Shown: piece after piece, positions 18,691 to 27,668 of the stretch | Layout: each line of letters starts with the position of its first letter | Numbering within the stretch: position 1 is the stretch's first letter | Assembly: GCA_030148025.1 (NCBI GenBank) | Contig: JASBUG010000041.1 | Span: 62,001 to 126,000 of the forward strand | Reading direction: 5' to 3' | DNA length: 64,000 bases | Origin: Flavobacteriaceae bacterium | GTDB lineage: Bacteria; Bacteroidota; Bacteroidia; Flavobacteriales; Flavobacteriaceae | The notes under the pieces: generated by a model | The model's input: the letters and a program-made list of their open reading frames with translations, nothing else | Told to the model about the DNA's origin: nothing | The model's database searches: none | Translations under genes and position numbers: made by a program

Positions 18691-19202
18691 AGATATCGCT
18701 CTTGTATTATATTACAATGGTGTTTCTCATGTCCAATAATAATAAAACCGGCTGCTCGAGTAGATAATGGATTATCGCTGGCAACACCAATTTGCCTTAA
18801 CATATCATCTGTAAAACTTTTAAATAGTGTTATGGTTGCCTTTCTAATGGAAATATATTCATCAATGATATCATCTTTTGATCGATCGTTTGCAAAAGAA
18901 GCACTTAAATAATCATCTTGATCAAAACCTGGTAATTTCACCTTGTCTTTTCTGGCAAAACAAAGTGCTCTATAAGCAAAAACTCTTTCTGTATCAAGAA
19001 TATGCTGTACAACTTCCTTTACCGTCCACTTCCCTTCCGAAAAACTATAGCTATAATCCCATTTATCATCAGGAATTGCTTTTAAAAATAACAATGTTTC
19101 TTCAAAACTCTCTTCTAAACCAGCTAATAAGCTGTCATTTTTTACTTGCTGTATATATCCTGAATAATAAGGATTGTATTCGTTTGTTGGTAAATTGATC
19201 AT
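18687..19202 (-). CDS. DinB-like four-helix bundle protein
   Basis: A 171-residue DinB/DUF664-type protein. The presumed metal-binding histidines lie in VVQHILDTERVFAYRA near residue 67 and in IIGHEKHHCNIIQERYL near the C-terminus, with WTVKEV before the first His as in the family. Members of this superfamily are metal-dependent thiol transferases or unknown stress proteins (bacillithiol transferase-like), so the activity cannot be assigned. It lies downstream of the Lrp-type regulator on the same strand but is separated from it by a strong terminator. Confidence 0.85.
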   Translation of the reverse strand: MINLPTNEYNPYYSGYIQQVKNDSLLAGLEESFEETLLFLKAIPDDKWDYSYSFSEGKWTVKEVVQHILDTERVFAYRALCFARKDKVKLPGFDQDDYLSASFANDRSKDDIIDEYISIRKATITLFKSFTDDMLRQIGVASDNPLSTRAAGFIIIGHEKHHCNIIQERYL

Positions 19203-19220
19203 ATTTTTAGATTGATATAT

Positions 19221-19256
19221 AAAAAAGCCTCTTATCAGCTAATAAGAGGCTTTACA
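19221..19256 (-). terminator. Intrinsic terminator of the Lrp-type regulator gene
   Basis: GCCTCTTAT at 19227-19235 and ATAAGAGGC at 19242-19250 form a perfect 9-bp stem, extended by A/T pairs, around a 6-base loop. On the minus strand it is followed by a run of six T. It lies just after the regulator stop and before the DinB-like gene, so it would separate the two. Confidence 0.85.
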
Positions 19257-19272
19257 TATGTTATATTAATTT

Positions 19273-19752
19273 TTATAATTCATTAAATATTGAGTGCATC
19301 AAACGTTTTTTATCATTAATGCTTTCTTCTAACGAGATCATGGTTTCTGTTCTATACACACCTTCAATATCGTCTAATTTAAATATTACCTCTTTAGCAT
19401 GAGTCGTGTCCTTTGCACGAATTTTACAAAAAATATTAAATTTTCCAGTAGTAATGTGTGCAACAGTTACGTGAGGGATATCATTAATTCTTTCTAAAAC
19501 AAATTTTGTTTGTGATGTATTTTGTAAAAACACACCAACATAAGCAATAAACGAATACCCTAATTTCTGATAATCTAGGGTTAAAGATGATCCTTTAATA
19601 ATGCCTGCATCTTCCATTTTTTTCACTCTTACATGCACTGTTCCTGCAGATATAAGAAGTTTTTTCGCAATATCTGTAAAGGGAATTCTTGTATTATCAA
19701 TTAACATATCAAGAATTTGATGATCAATTTCGTCTAATCTAAATTTCGCCAT
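19273..19752 (-). CDS. Lrp/AsnC family transcriptional regulator
   Basis: A 159-residue regulator. The N-terminal winged helix-turn-helix is LDEIDHQILDMLIDNTRIPF with the recognition region SAGTVHVRVKKMEDAGII. The C-terminal RAM domain has the ligand-binding strand-loop pattern (FIAYVGVFLQ, HVTVAHITTGKFNIFCKI). The family forms octamers that bind amino acids and control amino-acid metabolism; the ligand here is unknown. A strong terminator follows it and a -7 element precedes it, so it is probably monocistronic and may regulate itself. Confidence 0.95.
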   Translation of the reverse strand: MAKFRLDEIDHQILDMLIDNTRIPFTDIAKKLLISAGTVHVRVKKMEDAGIIKGSSLTLDYQKLGYSFIAYVGVFLQNTSQTKFVLERINDIPHVTVAHITTGKFNIFCKIRAKDTTHAKEVIFKLDDIEGVYRTETMISLEESINDKKRLMHSIFNEL

Positions 19753-19777
19753 TTTTGAATTTTTATTAAATAAAAAT

Positions 19778-19785
19778 CAAAATTA
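19778..19785 (-). promoter_or_regulatory. -7 element of the Lrp-type regulator gene
   Basis: Minus-strand TAATTTTG fully matches TAnnTTTG and lies 26 bases before the start codon at 19752. No TTG lies within the normal -33 window. Confidence 0.45.
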
Positions 19786-19817
19786 CTACATTTTTAATAA
19801 AAATAATGCATCAAATT

Positions 19818-20960
19818 TTAACTATTTTCTACTTTTAATGAAAATTCTTTATCATTTATGCTAATAGTATCAATATAAGCATCAATCTCTAATTTAATAC
19901 CATCTTCAAGAGTAATTTTTTGTTTATTAGCCATGATTTCTCTATGTCCAAAATAATGTGACAAATTACCAATATTAGCAACTTTTGGTGAAAATTTAAT
20001 TTGATCACTGGCTAACACCTCTTCGTATTGTATGGCAATATCACCTATTGTTTTCTGATTAGCGTCATCCAAAAGCACATCTCTTATTATAATATCGTAG
20101 AATAGTTTTTTATTTTCAGGAATATTGAAGTATGCCTCAAAGTTGCTTCCAATATAATCGTTTAAAGCAATACCTTGCAATGCAGTAAGCAACGACATAA
20201 ATATAAACTTTCGCACCTCTTCCCTTTTATAATCATTTTTATAATGTCCCGCTTCAAACAATATTGTAGGCACATTATTCTTTTGAAATGTATCTCCAAC
20301 ACAGTTTATATTAAATGCATCATCATAAACCCCTATTTGGCCTGAAATTACTTCTTGCAACACCTTGTTTATTTCTACGATAACATCCATAGCTACTTTT
20401 CTGTTAGTCGTTACAGAACATTCGGCATCTTGCGCTGGAGCCAAAAAACTTAGGGTTGCAGGCTTATTAGCTTCACCAGCACTGAAAATGGTACGTTGAC
20501 CATGAAGATTAAAGCAAAAGTGAGGTTTAAAGCTTTCAAAAGCGTGCTTTAAAACCAAACTTTCTGGCTGCGTTAAATTTTGAGCATCTCTATTTAAATC
20601 GACATTATTAGCATTAACCCTAGTGTAGGCTTTGGCTCCATCTGGATTAAGCATAGGTATAAAGTATAATGTACAAGCCGAACCTATAGTATCTTCAGTC
20701 TTTAAATAATTAAATAAATCAAAAAGTGCCTTGGTAGTGGTACTTTCATTTCCATGCATTTGAGACCATAACAAAATACGCTTAGGACCGTTGCCTATTT
20801 TTAACCCATAAATTGGCAACCCCTTAACCGATTTCCCTATCTCGCTAACCTCGTATTGCGTTCTTAATTGTAACAATAAAGGTTCAATATTATTCAAAGA
20901 AATGTAACGATGATACAGGCTCTTTTCTTTACTATTTGCAAATATAGATTCGTAGTTCAA
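19818..20960 (-). CDS. M14 family zinc carboxypeptidase
   Basis: A 380-residue M14-type metallopeptidase. The first zinc-binding pair is in SQMHGNEST (H69 and E72), the third ligand is the His of CFNLHGQRTIFSAG, and VPTILFEAGHYKNDYKREEV carries the probable catalytic Glu. NPDGAKAYTRVNANNVDLNRD is the substrate-binding block with NxDxNRD. No signal peptide is visible, so it is probably cytoplasmic and acts on peptides or murein peptides. It is divergent from an XRE regulator whose operator-like repeats overlap its promoter elements, so regulation by that protein is likely. Confidence 0.9.
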   Translation of the reverse strand: MNYESIFANSKEKSLYHRYISLNNIEPLLLQLRTQYEVSEIGKSVKGLPIYGLKIGNGPKRILLWSQMHGNESTTTKALFDLFNYLKTEDTIGSACTLYFIPMLNPDGAKAYTRVNANNVDLNRDAQNLTQPESLVLKHAFESFKPHFCFNLHGQRTIFSAGEANKPATLSFLAPAQDAECSVTTNRKVAMDVIVEINKVLQEVISGQIGVYDDAFNINCVGDTFQKNNVPTILFEAGHYKNDYKREEVRKFIFMSLLTALQGIALNDYIGSNFEAYFNIPENKKLFYDIIIRDVLLDDANQKTIGDIAIQYEEVLASDQIKFSPKVANIGNLSHYFGHREIMANKQKITLEDGIKLEIDAYIDTISINDKEFSLKVENS

Positions 20961-20980
20961 TGTCTAATCTTTTAATTGAT

Positions 20981-20995
20981 TTTACAAATGTAAAC
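20981..20995. promoter_or_regulatory. Operator-like dyad 1 (overlaps the M14 gene -7)
   Basis: TTTA-CAAATG-TAAA forms a near-perfect dyad. On the minus strand it contains TACATTTG (20985-20992), a full TAnnTTTG match and the likely -7 element of the M14 peptidase gene. Binding here would block that promoter. Confidence 0.6.
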
Positions 20996-21004
20996 AAATC
21001 AAAA

Positions 21005-21019
21005 TTTACAATTGTATAC
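21005..21019. promoter_or_regulatory. Operator-like dyad 2
   Basis: TTTACAATTGTATAC, built on the perfect palindrome TACAATTGTA. Its minus-strand TTG lies 16 bases upstream of the M14 gene -7 element, at about the -33 position. The 15 bases are repeated exactly in dyad 3. Confidence 0.6.
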
Positions 21020-21038
21020 AATAATTTGAACACCTCCG

Positions 21039-21053
21039 TTTACAATTGTATAC
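21039..21053. promoter_or_regulatory. Operator-like dyad 3 (exact copy of dyad 2)
   Basis: TTTACAATTGTATAC, identical over 15 bases to dyad 2 and 34 bases downstream of it. An exact 15-base repeat with an internal palindrome in a short intergenic region is unlikely by chance and fits a repressor array. Confidence 0.6.
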
Positions 21054-21209
21054 GCATAACCATAATTATTTGGTTAATGTTGTGCTGATTTCATTTTAAA
21101 ATTATAACTTTCGTATTTTCAGCATATTAAATAAATATATTTAAACTTATAAATTAAACATTATTCAATAATTATATCAAATTAACTCAGCTTTTAAAGT
21201 AAAATACTT

Positions 21210-21217
21210 TATCTTTG
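21210..21217 (+). promoter_or_regulatory. -7 element of the XRE regulator gene
   Basis: TATCTTTG is a full TAnnTTTG match. It ends only 6 bases before the ATG at 21224, so the transcript would be leaderless or nearly so. Confidence 0.55.
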
Positions 21218-21233
21218 TTTACAATGATAAACA
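21216..21233. promoter_or_regulatory. Operator-like dyad 4 over the XRE start codon
   Basis: TGTTTA-CAATGA-TAAACA has perfect 6-base arms with the same TTTA-N6-TAAA layout as dyad 1. It overlaps the end of the -7 element and the start codon of the XRE gene, the expected place for an autoregulatory operator. Confidence 0.55.
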
Positions 21234-21586
21234 GTGCAGAATTTACAAAACGCTTACAGAAGATTTTAGGTTATTACGATCTCACAGCATCTTCATTTGC
21301 AGATAAAATTGGAGTACAACGTTCTAGTATTTCTCATATCTTATCTGGAAGAAATAAACCTAGCTTAGAATTTGTAACCAAGCTCCTCGCCTCTTTTCCA
21401 GAAGTGGATATGTATTGGTTATTAAACGGAAAAGGATCTTTCCCTAAAAAAGAAATTCAGCCACATGATTCTGAAAAATCAGCACATACCTCTCAAATAA
21501 GCAACACACCAATTTCTAATTCAAAAGAGATTGATAGAATTATTATTTTTTATAAGGACGGAAGTTTTAAAAATTATGAGAATTAA
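21224..21586 (+). CDS. XRE-family helix-turn-helix regulator
   Basis: A 120-residue protein from the ATG at 21224; an upstream in-frame TTG at 21215 lies inside the -7 element and is not a credible start. The N-terminal helix-turn-helix is clear: SSFADKIGVQRSSISHILSG followed by RNKPSLEFVTKLLASFPEVD and WLLNGKG, typical of Cro/CI-like regulators of this phylum. The C-terminal tail (about residues 85-120) is polar and ends IDRIIIFYKDGSFKNYEN, a segment of unknown role. Four dyads upstream suggest it represses itself and the divergent M14 peptidase gene. Confidence 0.93.
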   Translation: MINSAEFTKRLQKILGYYDLTASSFADKIGVQRSSISHILSGRNKPSLEFVTKLLASFPEVDMYWLLNGKGSFPKKEIQPHDSEKSAHTSQISNTPISNSKEIDRIIIFYKDGSFKNYEN

Positions 21587-21599
21587 TTACAATCTTTAG

Positions 21600-21607
21600 T
21601 AAATTTG
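21600..21607 (+). promoter_or_regulatory. -7 element of the small lipoprotein gene
   Basis: TAAATTTG, a full TAnnTTTG match, 18 bases before the ATG at 21626. The TTG inside it was rejected as a start codon for this reason. Confidence 0.45.
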
Positions 21608-21625
21608 CAAGCAAAATACATTTTC

Positions 21626-22003
21626 ATGAACTTCCGCTATTTTGCTCTGTTTTCGTTATTATTATTTTCTAGTTGCTATCAAATTGAGAGAAATTGCTCA
21701 GATTATAAAACTGGAACATTTAGGAGCATTATTACTATAGGAGAAAAAGAATATGTTTCAGAATTTGTTCGTAATGACAGTATTCAAATAGAAACCTTCG
21801 AAAATAAAACAGATTCTGCCAGTATTCGCTGGATAAACGATTGCGAAGTCATATTCAAAACCATAAATCCTAAAAGTATGGTTGAGAAAAAAGACATTCA
21901 TTTAAAAATTCTAACAACCACAGATTCTTCTTATACTTTTGAATATTCGTATGTTGGTGAAACATTAAAACAAAAAGGAGTAGCAGTACAATTAAATAAA
22001 TAA
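21626..22003 (+). CDS. Small lipoprotein of unknown function
   Basis: A 125-residue protein from the ATG at 21626 (an in-frame TTG at 21605 would add seven residues but lies in the -7 element). It has a lipoprotein signal, MNFRYFALFSLLLFSSC, with Cys17. The mature part is a small, mostly beta-strand domain with repeated Lys/Glu-rich strands (FRSIITIGEKEYVSEF, FEYSYVGETLKQKGVAV) and cysteines in RNCSDYKTG and WINDCEV that could pair. No family name is recognised. It is followed by the TerC-family gene one base later, so co-transcription is likely. Confidence 0.8.
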   Translation: MNFRYFALFSLLLFSSCYQIERNCSDYKTGTFRSIITIGEKEYVSEFVRNDSIQIETFENKTDSASIRWINDCEVIFKTINPKSMVEKKDIHLKILTTTDSSYTFEYSYVGETLKQKGVAVQLNK

Positions 22004-22004
22004 T

Positions 22005-22814
22005 ATGCTTGAATTTCTATTGTCTAGTGACGCTATAATGGCGCTTTTAACCTTAACATTCCTAGAGATAATTTTAGGAATAGACAACATTGTTTTTATT
22101 TCAATAGCAGCCAACAAACTTCCAGAGCACCAGCGAAATAAGGCAACCAATATCGGCCTTGTACTAGCCATGGTGCAACGTATTGTGCTATTATTCTTTG
22201 TTTCGTTTTTAATTAGTCTTAGCAAACCCTTTTTTACAGTAGATAATAACTGGCTTCATCTCGCACTTAGCTGGCAAAGTGTTATTTTATTTGCTGGTGG
22301 GTTGTTTTTAATCTACAAAAGCACGTCTGAAATACGTGAAAAAGTTGAAACTCCTGAGCATGATGAAGAAAACGTTAGAAAAAAACACATCAACACCTTT
22401 TCTCAGGCAGTTGTTCAAATACTAATTATAGATTTTATATTCTCGATAGATTCTATATTGACTGCTGTTGGTATGACCAATGGATTATCAGAAAACCATA
22501 ACTACAACTTGATACTAATGATAATTGCCGTAGTGATATCAATTATCATAATGATTGGTTTTGCAAACCCTATACGTAAGTTTATAGATGTAAATCCTAG
22601 TATTCAGGTTTTAGGTCTAGCTTTCCTTATTTTAATTGGCTTTATGCTAATTACCGAAGCTGCTCATTTATCGCACACATCAATTTTTGGAAACGAAGTT
22701 GGTGCTATTCCAAAAGGATATTTGTATTTTGCCATTGCCTTCTCCCTCTTTGTTGAATTTTTAAACTTTAGAATAAGTAAAAAACAAAAGGCCGATGAAA
22801 ACAATGACGTGTAA
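22005..22814 (+). CDS. TerC family integral membrane protein
   Basis: A 269-residue protein with about seven transmembrane segments and the TerC/Alx signature. The blocks LTFLEIILGIDNIVFISIAA and IDFIFSIDSILTAVGM carry the paired acidic residues in membrane helices that are thought to bind metal, and LILIGFMLITEAAHL is in the last part. The family is linked to metal (manganese) export and tellurite resistance. A loop of about 25 polar residues follows the third helix (REKVETPEHDEENVRKKH). It overlaps the next small gene by 20 bases. Confidence 0.93.
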   Translation: MLEFLLSSDAIMALLTLTFLEIILGIDNIVFISIAANKLPEHQRNKATNIGLVLAMVQRIVLLFFVSFLISLSKPFFTVDNNWLHLALSWQSVILFAGGLFLIYKSTSEIREKVETPEHDEENVRKKHINTFSQAVVQILIIDFIFSIDSILTAVGMTNGLSENHNYNLILMIIAVVISIIIMIGFANPIRKFIDVNPSIQVLGLAFLILIGFMLITEAAHLSHTSIFGNEVGAIPKGYLYFAIAFSLFVEFLNFRISKKQKADENNDV

Positions 22815-23031
22815 ACAACTAGGTGGTGCTTGTGAAAAAGAATTTACAGCACAAACCTTTGAAGAAATCGCTGAAATGAGTAAAAAACATGGAATGGAAA
22901 TGTTTCAGATTAATGATGAAGCTCACTTAAAAGCGATGCAAAACATGAAAACCCTTATGCAATCGCCAGAAGCTATGCAAGCATGGTTTGAAAACAAACG
23001 AAAAGAATTTGATTCTCTTCCTCTAAATTAA
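22795..23031 (+). CDS. DUF1059-like small protein
   Basis: A 78-residue protein. MTCKQLGGACEKEFTAQTFEEIAEMSKKHGMEMF matches the DUF1059 type, small proteins predicted to bind metal through the two early cysteines and a later His. ATG codons at 22795 and 22804 are both possible; the second gives MTCKQLGG directly. It overlaps the TerC-family gene, which suggests translational coupling and a shared metal theme (inference). It ends 4 bases into the convergent parC gene. Confidence 0.8.
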   Translation: MKTMTCKQLGGACEKEFTAQTFEEIAEMSKKHGMEMFQINDEAHLKAMQNMKTLMQSPEAMQAWFENKRKEFDSLPLN

Positions 23032-25664
23032 AACAAAGTTGTTTGCCCTTCGTCTTCTTCCTTATCAGATTTTTTTAAGGCATCAGTTACTTGATTATCT
23101 TTATCAGACACCACCTCTTCATCTACAACTTCAATTTCATTTGCAGGAGTTTCTTTTGGAGGGTCATAAGGCAATGCATCTAACAGATTAACCTGATTAA
23201 CCTTGTATTTAGTTAGCTGATTTCCAAGAGCATTAATACCTTTTATTGCAATAAATTCTTCAAGGTTTATTTCCAGATTTTCTCTACGATCTTTTCCTCT
23301 TTCTTTTGCAAATACTACTTCTGCCACTGGCCTCCAATCTGTAGAAACAACTTCTAATTGAGAATCTTGGTGCTCAGAAATAAACACATCTTCTCTATTT
23401 TCATTTTCCACTAGGAAACGCTTCACATAATAACGCTCCTTGTCACCGTCATAATAAATAGCTGAAATAGGTTTTTTAGGTGACCATTTTTCCATGACAA
23501 TCATGTCTGAATCAAAATGCGCTGTAATTTCAGGAATTATAGTTTTAACAATACCAGCTTGTGTAATAATTAAAATACGATCTTCTCCTCTAAACTCACC
23601 TACTAGTTCACCTCGACCATCAACATTTAAACGCTGTACAGTATCATCAAACCATATTTTTCTAGGTTTTAACGTAGATACACCCTTTTCTTTAAGTTCA
23701 ATACGTTTAATAGCATATTTGGTAACAACATTACCCTTAGAAGCACGACCTTTAATAATTACATCGGCAAAATCTATGTCCCATTTCAACTTTTTAATAC
23801 TACCTACCTGACGCAATGATACACTAACAACTTCTGCTTCTCCGTTAGGGTTTGCAGAGAAATACCAAACTACAGATCCTTTATTTCCATTGGTTAGATC
23901 ATATTCTCGATCTCTTGTTATACTGGTCACTGCAAAACGCTTAATATAAGACGCACCACGGGAACCATCTCTGTAGATCATATTATAAATGGTACGTTTA
24001 TCCTTTTTCTTAAAGACCGCTACATGAATAATATCTTTTCCAATAAACGTTTTACTATCTACTTTAGTTACCATCATTTTACCAGACTTGGTAAACACAA
24101 TTATATCGTCTATATCACTACAGTCACCAACATACTCGTCTTTTCTAAGGGATGTGCCAATAAATCCTTCTTCCCTGTTTACATATAACTTAGTATTTCT
24201 GATAACTACTTTCGTTGCATCAACATCATCAAATATGCGTATTTCTGTTTTACGTTCACGCCCTTCGCCATAGTCCTTCTTTAAGCGTGTAAAGTAAGCA
24301 ATTGCAAAATCGATCAAATGCTCTAAGTGATGCTTTACTTCAGCAATTTGTTCTTCTAAAGCTTCAATCTTTTGTTGTGCTTTATCGATATCAAACTTAG
24401 AAATTCTCTTAATTCTAATTTCAGTTAATCGTGTTATATCATCAACCGTAACCTTACGCTTTAAATGCTTAATATGTGGCTTCAATCCTTTATCTATCGC
24501 ACCAATAACACCATCCCAGGTTTCTTCCTCTTCTATATCACGATAAATTCTATTTTCAATAAAAATACGCTCTAAAGAGGCAAAATGCCATTGTTCTTCT
24601 AATTCGCCAAGTCTTATTTCTAATTCCTGCTTAAGTAACTGTACTGTATTATCTGTAGAACGACGCAACATTTCAGAAACTCCTATAAACAAAGGTCTAT
24701 TATCTTCAATAACACAACCTAATGGCGATATAGATACCTCACAATTAGTAAAGGCATAAAGAGCATCAATGGTTTTATCTGGCGAGATTCCAGAAGGCAG
24801 ATGCACTAATATTTCAACATCGGCAGCTGTATTATCTTCAATCTTTTTGATTTTGATCTTACCTTTATCATTCGCTTTTAAGATGGAATCTATTAACGAC
24901 GATGTTGTAGTAGTAAACGGTATTTCGTTTATTACCAAAGTATTCTTATTTAGTTGAGAGATTTTAGCACGTACACGCACTTTCCCTCCTCTGTTACCAT
25001 CATTATAATTTGTGAAATCGGCAATTCCAGCTGTTGGAAAATCTGGAACTATGGTAAAACGTTTTCCTTTTAAGTGTTTTATCGAAGCATCAATCAGTTC
25101 AATAAAATTATGTGGTAATATTTTAGTAGACAGCCCAACTGCAATACCTTCACCACCTTGGGCCAACAACAATGGAAACTTTACAGGAAGGTTGACAGGT
25201 TCTTTACGACGACCATCATAATAAGCTTGCCATTCTGTAATTTTTGGGCTAAAAACAACATCTAAACCAAACTTTGAAATTCTCGCTTCAATATAACGAG
25301 ATGCTGCTGCACGATCACCAGTGAGTATATTTCCCCAGTTTCCTTGCGTATCGATCAACAAATCTTTTTGACCAATCTGTACCATGGCATCTGCAATACT
25401 CGCATCACCATGCGGATGGTATTGCATTGTATGACCTACAATATTGGCCACTTTATTGTAGCGACCATCATCAAGATCTTTCATAGAGTGCATGATACGA
25501 CGCTGCACAGGTTTAAAACCATCTTCAATCGCTGGAACTGCACGTTCTAGTATCACATATGAAGCATAATCTAAAAACCAATCTTTATACATCCCGGTAA
25601 CCCGAGTGATAGTTTCCTGGTTGTCATCATGTTCATTCTGCATGTCGTCATTATGTTCTATCAT
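23028..25664 (-). CDS. parC: DNA topoisomerase IV subunit A
   Basis: An 878-residue type IIA topoisomerase A subunit. The catalytic tyrosine lies in AAASRYIEARIS and the breakage-reunion domain starts with ILERAVPAIEDGFKPVQRRI. The C-terminal beta-pinwheel is present but the GyrA box (QRRGGKG) is not; the nearest region reads IIKGRASKGNVVTKY. That and the adjacent B subunit favour topoisomerase IV, which decatenates daughter chromosomes, over gyrase. The C-terminus is an acidic tail ending DEGQTTLF. The gene lies 6 bases downstream of parE in one operon. Confidence 0.92.
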   Translation of the reverse strand: MIEHNDDMQNEHDDNQETITRVTGMYKDWFLDYASYVILERAVPAIEDGFKPVQRRIMHSMKDLDDGRYNKVANIVGHTMQYHPHGDASIADAMVQIGQKDLLIDTQGNWGNILTGDRAAASRYIEARISKFGLDVVFSPKITEWQAYYDGRRKEPVNLPVKFPLLLAQGGEGIAVGLSTKILPHNFIELIDASIKHLKGKRFTIVPDFPTAGIADFTNYNDGNRGGKVRVRAKISQLNKNTLVINEIPFTTTTSSLIDSILKANDKGKIKIKKIEDNTAADVEILVHLPSGISPDKTIDALYAFTNCEVSISPLGCVIEDNRPLFIGVSEMLRRSTDNTVQLLKQELEIRLGELEEQWHFASLERIFIENRIYRDIEEEETWDGVIGAIDKGLKPHIKHLKRKVTVDDITRLTEIRIKRISKFDIDKAQQKIEALEEQIAEVKHHLEHLIDFAIAYFTRLKKDYGEGRERKTEIRIFDDVDATKVVIRNTKLYVNREEGFIGTSLRKDEYVGDCSDIDDIIVFTKSGKMMVTKVDSKTFIGKDIIHVAVFKKKDKRTIYNMIYRDGSRGASYIKRFAVTSITRDREYDLTNGNKGSVVWYFSANPNGEAEVVSVSLRQVGSIKKLKWDIDFADVIIKGRASKGNVVTKYAIKRIELKEKGVSTLKPRKIWFDDTVQRLNVDGRGELVGEFRGEDRILIITQAGIVKTIIPEITAHFDSDMIVMEKWSPKKPISAIYYDGDKERYYVKRFLVENENREDVFISEHQDSQLEVVSTDWRPVAEVVFAKERGKDRRENLEINLEEFIAIKGINALGNQLTKYKVNQVNLLDALPYDPPKETPANEIEVVDEEVVSDKDNQVTDALKKSDKEEDEGQTTLF

Positions 25665-25670
25665 AAGCTA

Positions 25671-27530
25671 CTAGTTTTCGTCCTCTACCAGGTCCATTTC
25701 TACTTTTAGATTATTTATAATGAATTCTTGTCTACTTGGTGTGTTTTTCCCCATGTAGAACGATAATAACTCTTCTATAGACATATTATCGTCTAACATC
25801 ACAGGATCCAACCTAATATCATCCCCAATAAAGTGTTTAAATTCATCAGGTGAAATTTCACCAAGCCCCTTAAATCGCGTAATCTCAGGCTTTGGCTTAA
25901 GCTTTTCAATAGCATCTTTACGTTCCTGCTCTGTATAACAATAAATGGTTTCTTTCTTATTTCTTACCCTAAACAAAGGTGTTTGTAAAATATACAAATG
26001 CCCATCTTTAATTACTTCAGGAAAAAATTGCAAGAAGAAAGTTATTAATAGTAAACGAATATGCATTCCATCAACATCGGCATCGGTTGCAATTACAATG
26101 TTGTTATATCTCAAGTCTTCTAATGACTCCTCAATATTTAAAGCTGCTTGCAAAAGGTTGAATTCTTCGTTTTCGTATACGATTTTTTTGGTTAAACCAT
26201 AGGAATTTAATGGTTTACCTTTTAAACTAAAAACTGCCTGTGTATTTACATCTCGAGATTTGGTAATACTACCAGAAGCCGAATCTCCCTCAGTAATAAA
26301 CAATGTAGTTTCTAGACGTCTATCCTTTTTAAGATCACCTAAATGTACACGGCAATCTCGTAATTTTTTATTATGAAGATTTGCTTTTTTAGCACGCTCT
26401 CTAGCAATTTTTCTAATGCCCGACAATTCCTTACGCTCACGTTCTGCCTGCAATATTTTACGTTGTATGGCTTCTGCAGTCTCTTGATTCTTATGTAGAA
26501 AATTATCAAGGTTACGCTTTACAAAATCGTTTATAAAAGTCCTTACCGTAGGCAAGCCTCCACCCATTTCGGTAGAGCCTAATTTTGTTTTCGTCTGACT
26601 TTCAAACACAGGCTCCATTACCTTCACAGAAACAGCAGAAATAACAGATTTCCTAATATCGGATGCATCATAGTTTTTTCCGTAAAACTCTCTAATTGTT
26701 TTTACTAAAGCTTCTCTAAATGCATTTAAGTGTGTTCCACCTTGTGTGGTGTTTTGACCATTTACAAATGAGTGGTATTCTTCGCTATATTGCGTTTTAC
26801 TATGCGTGATAGCTACTTCAATATCTTCTCCCTTTAAATGAATTATAGGATACCTAATATCGCTTTCATTAGTGCTTTCCTGCAATAAGTCTTTTAACCC
26901 ATTTTCACTATAGTATTTATCTCCATTGAAAATAATAGTTAACCCTGGATTTAAATACACATAATTTTTAAGCATTTTTGACACATATTCGTGTCTGTAT
27001 TTATAATTCTTAAAAATAGATTCGTCTGGAATAAAAGATACTTTCGTTCCCTTACGTCTTGATGTTTCTTCTAAGAAATCTTGTTCGGTTAACTCTCCCA
27101 ATTTAAAATCAGCAGACGCCGATTTCCCATCTCTTGTAGATTCTACTCTAAAATATGTAGACAGAGCATTTACAGCTTTTGTACCAACACCATTAAGACC
27201 TACCGATTTCTTAAAAGCTTTAGAATCGTACTTTCCACCAGTATTCATCTTAGACACTACATCTACAACTTTCCCTAATGGAATACCACGACCATAATCT
27301 CTAACAATTACTTTATTTCCTTGAATTGAGATTTCGATAGTCTTTCCTGCTCCCATAACATACTCATCAATAGAGTTGTCGAGAACTTCTTTTAAAAGAA
27401 TATAAATACCATCGTCTGGAGAAGAACCATCACCAAGTTTTCCAATATACATTCCTGGACGCATACGAATATGCTCTTTCCAATCGAGCGAACGTATATT
27501 ATCTTCGGTATAGTTGGTTTGTTGAGACAT
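25671..27530 (-). CDS. parE: DNA topoisomerase IV subunit B
   Basis: A 619-residue type IIA topoisomerase B subunit. It has the GHKL ATPase motifs [13 protein letters not shown] (Asn/Asp of the Bergerat fold), [11 protein letters not shown] and [18 protein letters not shown], and the TOPRIM motifs [27 protein letters not shown] and RFKGLGE. Length is normal for ParE and shorter than the insert-bearing GyrB of enterobacteria. It supplies ATP-driven strand passage with the A subunit encoded immediately downstream. Confidence 0.94.
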   Translation of the reverse strand: MSQQTNYTEDNIRSLDWKEHIRMRPGMYIGKLGDGSSPDDGIYILLKEVLDNSIDEYVMGAGKTIEISIQGNKVIVRDYGRGIPLGKVVDVVSKMNTGGKYDSKAFKKSVGLNGVGTKAVNALSTYFRVESTRDGKSASADFKLGELTEQDFLEETSRRKGTKVSFIPDESIFKNYKYRHEYVSKMLKNYVYLNPGLTIIFNGDKYYSENGLKDLLQESTNESDIRYPIIHLKGEDIEVAITHSKTQYSEEYHSFVNGQNTTQGGTHLNAFREALVKTIREFYGKNYDASDIRKSVISAVSVKVMEPVFESQTKTKLGSTEMGGGLPTVRTFINDFVKRNLDNFLHKNQETAEAIQRKILQAERERKELSGIRKIARERAKKANLHNKKLRDCRVHLGDLKKDRRLETTLFITEGDSASGSITKSRDVNTQAVFSLKGKPLNSYGLTKKIVYENEEFNLLQAALNIEESLEDLRYNNIVIATDADVDGMHIRLLLITFFLQFFPEVIKDGHLYILQTPLFRVRNKKETIYCYTEQERKDAIEKLKPKPEITRFKGLGEISPDEFKHFIGDDIRLDPVMLDDNMSIEELLSFYMGKNTPSRQEFIINNLKVEMDLVEDEN

Positions 27531-27616
27531 AAAATTCAGGAAAAAAATGATAAGTGGCTAATATAGCATTTCATTGTAAAAAATGAAATACCAAATCCAC
27601 AAAGTAATTAACAATA

Positions 27617-27648
27617 AAAAGCCAATGTTGTTGAGAACATTGGCTTTT
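27617..27648 (-). terminator. Intrinsic terminator of ychF
   Basis: GCCAATGTT at 27621-27629 and AACATTGGC at 27636-27644 form a perfect 9-bp stem extended by four A/T pairs around a 6-base loop. On the minus strand a run of five T follows. It lies between the ychF stop and the parE start, both on the minus strand. Confidence 0.85.
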
Positions 27649-27668
27649 AAACTATTATATTAATTTAT

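Noticed and set aside
18878-19198. A 106-codon + strand open frame opposite the DinB-like gene
   Set aside because: It is fully antisense to a gene with clear family motifs, its product has no recognisable pattern, and long antisense frames are common in this codon usage.
23028-27530. DNA gyrase subunits A and B instead of topoisomerase IV
   Set aside because: No GyrA box is visible in the A subunit C-terminal domain and the adjacent gene pair is the usual ParE-ParC arrangement; a gyrase search elsewhere in the genome would settle it.
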